Source of the DNA: an uncultured Bacteroides sp.
Lineage (GTDB): Bacteria > Bacteroidota > Bacteroidia > Bacteroidales > Bacteroidaceae
Reading direction: 5' to 3'
NCBI GenBank assembly: GCA_905197435.1
Contig: CAJJYX010000022.1
Span: 1 to 26,155 of the forward strand
Length of the DNA: 26,155 nucleotides
Under the pieces are notes generated by a model. The model made no database searches. It was not told the origin of the DNA and saw only the letters and a list, made by a program, of their open reading frames with translations. Positions within the stretch are counted from its first letter, which is position 1. Each line of letters starts with the position of its first letter. Positions 23,915-26,155 of the stretch are shown piece by piece. The position numbers were made by a program, and so were the translations under genes.

Positions 23915-24068
23915 CACCGCAACAAATTAACCTCTCCACTGCGACAAACTAACTATTTTCTCGCATCTCATTATTCTTATCACAGTCATGTTAGTTTCTT
24001 ACAACAGCTGTGTTCTTTTCTTATAACAGCTGTGTTCTTTTCTTACAACAGCTGTTGTAAGAATAATA
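23915..24068. repeat. 22-bp-period repeat array upstream of susC
   Basis: Seven consecutive 22-base windows starting at 23915, 23937, 23959, 23981, 24003, 24025 and 24047 align in register. Units 5 and 6 differ at one base and share AACAGCTGTGTT followed by CTTTTCTTA. Unit 4 matches unit 6 at 16 of 22 positions; unit 7 keeps AACAGCTGT and then diverges into a palindrome. Units 1 and 2 match each other at 15 of 22 positions but differ more from the rest, and unit 3 is weak (GC plus TTCTTAT in register). The array is non-coding. Confidence 0.75.
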
Positions 24069-24128
24069 AGAAGCATAAAAACTGCCAGTCAGCAGTGTAC
24101 AGATGATTAGTTTCTCGCAGTGCAGGGG
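23931..24128. repeat. Imperfect long-range inverted repeat enclosing the array
   Basis: The arm at 23931-23952 and the reverse complement of 24107-24128 match at 19 of 22 bases. The shared core is CACTGCGA, then C or G, then AAACTAA. The two arms enclose about 150 bases whose centre nearly coincides with the centre of the three best 22-bp units. Confidence 0.6.
24040..24063. repeat. Perfect 24-bp palindrome
   Basis: TTCTTACAACAG is followed immediately by its exact reverse complement CTGTTGTAAGAA with no loop bases. It forms the last good unit of the 22-bp-period array. A spacer-free palindrome of this kind is a typical dimeric protein-binding site. Confidence 0.85.
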
Positions 24129-24155
24129 GTAGTTTCTTTCTGTTCAGAAGAAGGA

Positions 24156-24212
24156 GATAAAAAACAGACCGTCCGGCCCGGAATGAAAAAGATTCACCCC
24201 AGGTCGGACGGT
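24156..24212 (-). terminator. Intrinsic terminator of the acyl-CoA ligase gene
   Basis: On the minus strand ACCGTCCG (24212-24205) and CGGACGGT (24175-24168) form a perfect 8-bp G+C-rich stem, followed after CTG by six T residues (24164-24159). It begins 22 bases after the ligase stop codon. Confidence 0.9.
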
Positions 24213-24233
24213 TATAAACAAAAAAACAAAGTT

Positions 24234-26039
24234 TTATTCCTCGTACATCTTGTCAATCAGCCCCTTGTAGTTCTTTGCCACTACAGAGCGTTTCAGCTTC
24301 AGCGTGTTCGTCAGCTCGCCACGCTCCATGCTGAACGGTTCGGTCAGGAGCGTGAAGCGCTTCACTTGCTCGTAATGGGCGAACTGTTGCTGCAAGGTAT
24401 CGATACGGGCACGGAACAACGCTTGTATCTTGGAATGTTGCAGTAACTCATCCATATTGTTGTATGCAATGCCTTTCTCCTTGGCATAATCCTTCACAAA
24501 GCCATAAACGGGAACTATCAAAGCGGAAACAAACTTACGCTCATCGGCAATGACAGCAATCTGGTCAATGTAACGGTCAATAGCCAGCTTCGTTTCCAAT
24601 GCCTGCGGTGAAATGTATTTTCCGTTGGAAGTCTTGAACAAGTCTTTGATACGCTCCGTCAGATACAGATGGCTATCCTTCAAATAACCGGCATCACCCG
24701 TGTGGAACCAACCGTCACGGTCGATGGCAGCAGCCGTTGCCTCCGGTTTCTTGTAGTAGCCGGTAGTGATAGTCTTACCACGAAGAAGTATCTCGTTGTT
24801 CTCGCCAATCTTCACCTCCACATCAGGCATCACTGTACCTACGGAACCAATCTCATAGCCTTCGTTGAGGAAGCAGGAAACGGTAGCCGTAGATTCCGTC
24901 AGACCATAGCCCACCACCATGTTTATACCTACAGAATGCACAAACTCGCAGATTTCATCGGGCACAGCAGCACCTGCCGTAGGGAAGAAATTACCGTTCT
25001 CAATGCCTATCGTCTTCTTCAACAAGGCATAAATGGTCTTTTCGTAGAACTTGTATTTCAGATGAAGCATCATCGGGGGTGTCTTTCCCTGACGCAGATA
25101 ATCAATGTTGTGCGCCCTGCCCACCTTGATGGCATCCAGCATCATCGCCTTACGCAAACCCGTTTCCTGGGCAATCTTCTCTTGCACACCGGCGTAGACT
25201 TTCTCCCAAAAACGGGGTACACTGCACATCAGCGTGGGGCGTATCTCTTTGATAGTAGTCTGGATATCCTGCGGACGAAGATTGATGCAAACCTGCACAC
25301 CCCGATAGATACAGAGGTAGGTCCATGCCTTTTCAAACACATGCGTCAAAGGAAGGAAGTTCATGGAAACATCCCGGTCTGTCATGAAAGGCAAGCGTAT
25401 GTCGTGGATGCGGAAAGCTTCCCGATAGTTGAAATGATGGAGCATGACACCCTTCGGTTCACCGGTAGTGCCGGAGGTATAAAGGATATTGGCAAGGTCG
25501 TCATCCGAAGCGGCCGACGTACGTTCCTCTACAATGGCATTGTGCGGCAGTCCCTCACCCATTGCCATAAATTCATCGAAATAGATGGAAGTCATGTCAC
25601 GGGGATCTTTCACCACAGCACGGTCAAAGATAATGAGTTGCTGCAGGGACTGACAAAAGCCGAACACACTGAAAGCGGCATCGTACTGGAACTGCTCGCC
25701 CACGAACAGATAGCGTATCTGTGCATCGTTGATGATATACTGTGCCTGAGCCGGCGAGCTGGTGGCATACAAGGGTATGGTTACCGCCCTATTGGCAAAC
25801 GCACCGAAATCAGTAAAGAGACATTCGGGTTTGTTCTGCGAGAAGACACCGATGTTCTCTTGCGGTTCCACTCCCAAAGCCACCATTGCATTGGCAGCCA
25901 GACGTACTGTCTGTGAGAACTCTTTCCAGGAGATGGGTATCCATTGCGCGGTTTCATAGTCCCTGTATTTCAGGGCTATCTTGTCTCCATACTTCTCTGC
26001 CTGGCGATGCACCAGAACAGACAAATGATGATAAGTCAT
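24234..26039 (-). CDS. Long-chain fatty acid-CoA ligase (AMP-dependent synthetase)
   Basis: 601 residues, a typical length for Bacteroidetes long-chain acyl-CoA synthetases. The enzyme activates a fatty acid with ATP to an acyl-adenylate and then forms acyl-CoA in the cytosol or at the inner membrane. The AMP-binding P-loop YTSGTTGEPKG is at 187-197, GYGLTES at 377-383, GWFHTGDAGYL at 443-453, and the C-terminal hinge and A8 region at TERIKDLFKTSNGKYISP (461-478). No signal peptide is present. The gene has its own -7 box and a strong terminator, so it is monocistronic. Chain-length preference cannot be read from the sequence. Confidence 0.95.
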   Translation of the reverse strand: MTYHHLSVLVHRQAEKYGDKIALKYRDYETAQWIPISWKEFSQTVRLAANAMVALGVEPQENIGVFSQNKPECLFTDFGAFANRAVTIPLYATSSPAQAQYIINDAQIRYLFVGEQFQYDAAFSVFGFCQSLQQLIIFDRAVVKDPRDMTSIYFDEFMAMGEGLPHNAIVEERTSAASDDDLANILYTSGTTGEPKGVMLHHFNYREAFRIHDIRLPFMTDRDVSMNFLPLTHVFEKAWTYLCIYRGVQVCINLRPQDIQTTIKEIRPTLMCSVPRFWEKVYAGVQEKIAQETGLRKAMMLDAIKVGRAHNIDYLRQGKTPPMMLHLKYKFYEKTIYALLKKTIGIENGNFFPTAGAAVPDEICEFVHSVGINMVVGYGLTESTATVSCFLNEGYEIGSVGTVMPDVEVKIGENNEILLRGKTITTGYYKKPEATAAAIDRDGWFHTGDAGYLKDSHLYLTERIKDLFKTSNGKYISPQALETKLAIDRYIDQIAVIADERKFVSALIVPVYGFVKDYAKEKGIAYNNMDELLQHSKIQALFRARIDTLQQQFAHYEQVKRFTLLTEPFSMERGELTNTLKLKRSVVAKNYKGLIDKMYEE

Positions 26040-26065
26040 AACTTTTGATATTGGTAAATACGGTA

Positions 26066-26073
26066 CAAAGGTA
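26066..26073 (-). promoter_or_regulatory. Bacteroides -7 promoter box for the acyl-CoA ligase
   Basis: On the minus strand this reads TACCTTTG, an exact TAnnTTTG match, 26 bases before the start codon at 26039. No clear -33 TTTG is seen 19-21 bases further upstream. Confidence 0.55.
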
Positions 26074-26155
26074 GTGGTTTCATTTGAAACTATTTCGATA
26101 TTGAGAAGTTATTATTCAAACTTTACCCGTAAAGGAGTCGGCCAACCGTCAGTAA

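Larger units (their letters stand above)
23515..24167. other. Long susC upstream region with repeat array, no convincing gene
   Basis: About 650 bases lie between the susC start and the acyl-CoA ligase terminator. The half nearest susC is A+T-rich and holds a perfect 8-bp hairpin (23566-23587). The distal half holds the 22-bp-period array and its palindrome. No perfect TAnnTTTG box on the minus strand was found; the best near match is TAGGGTTG at 23748-23755. Open frames in this stretch run through the repeats and look random. Confidence 0.6.

Noticed and set aside
23825..24106. A 93-codon plus-strand frame across the susC upstream array
   Set aside because: Its sequence is produced largely by the repeats and by T-rich DNA; no promoter or similarity supports it.
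24669..25916. A 415-codon plus-strand frame opposite the acyl-CoA ligase
   Set aside because: All AMP-binding motifs are on the minus strand. The opposite frame is an artefact of the same base pattern.

Overview
The window looks like chromosome of a gut Bacteroides or close relative. Four things point there: a SusC/SusD outer-membrane pair, several secreted glycoside hydrolases with Bacteroidetes-type signal peptides or lipoboxes, weak or absent Shine-Dalgarno sites, and repeated matches to the Bacteroides promoter form (a TTG/TTTG -33 box, about 20 bases, then TAnnTTTG). No tRNA, rRNA, transposase or CRISPR array was seen.

Left part (1-8800): the 3' end of a GH144-type (endo-beta-1,2-glucanase-like) gene, then a calcineurin-type phosphoesterase fused to a PQQ-like beta-propeller, both on the plus strand. 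Tail to tail with these on the minus strand are a TonB-receptor-like outer-membrane beta-barrel protein and a compact operon: a 44-residue single-span membrane protein, a CYTH-domain protein and an MgtC/SapB-DUF4010 membrane protein. A 944-base divergent intergenic region (7849-8792) follows. It holds a degenerate 22-bp tandem array whose units are near-palindromes, a pentanucleotide microsatellite, and promoters on both sides.

Middle part (8793-17600): a secreted GH30 hydrolase on plus, an inverted-repeat element, then minus-strand prfB (release factor 2, read in one frame with no UGA frameshift site). Next is a tightly packed four-gene minus-strand operon: GH9 hydrolase, an HGSNAT-like/DUF5009 membrane acyltransferase, a GHL10-type lipoprotein and a CBM9-like secreted protein. 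It has a clear promoter and short or overlapping junctions. Together these suggest breakdown of an oligosaccharide, possibly with a transmembrane acetylation step.

Right part (17594-26155), all minus strand: a long-chain acyl-CoA ligase ending at a strong intrinsic terminator, a long intergenic region with a second 22-bp-period array including a perfect 24-bp palindrome, then susC, susD, a terminator-like hairpin, and an A+T-rich M57 (HEIGH) zinc-peptidase lipoprotein. The SusCD-peptidase arrangement fits a peptide or glycopeptide uptake locus as well as a glycan locus. Functions are read from sequence motifs and family knowledge; no database search was possible.
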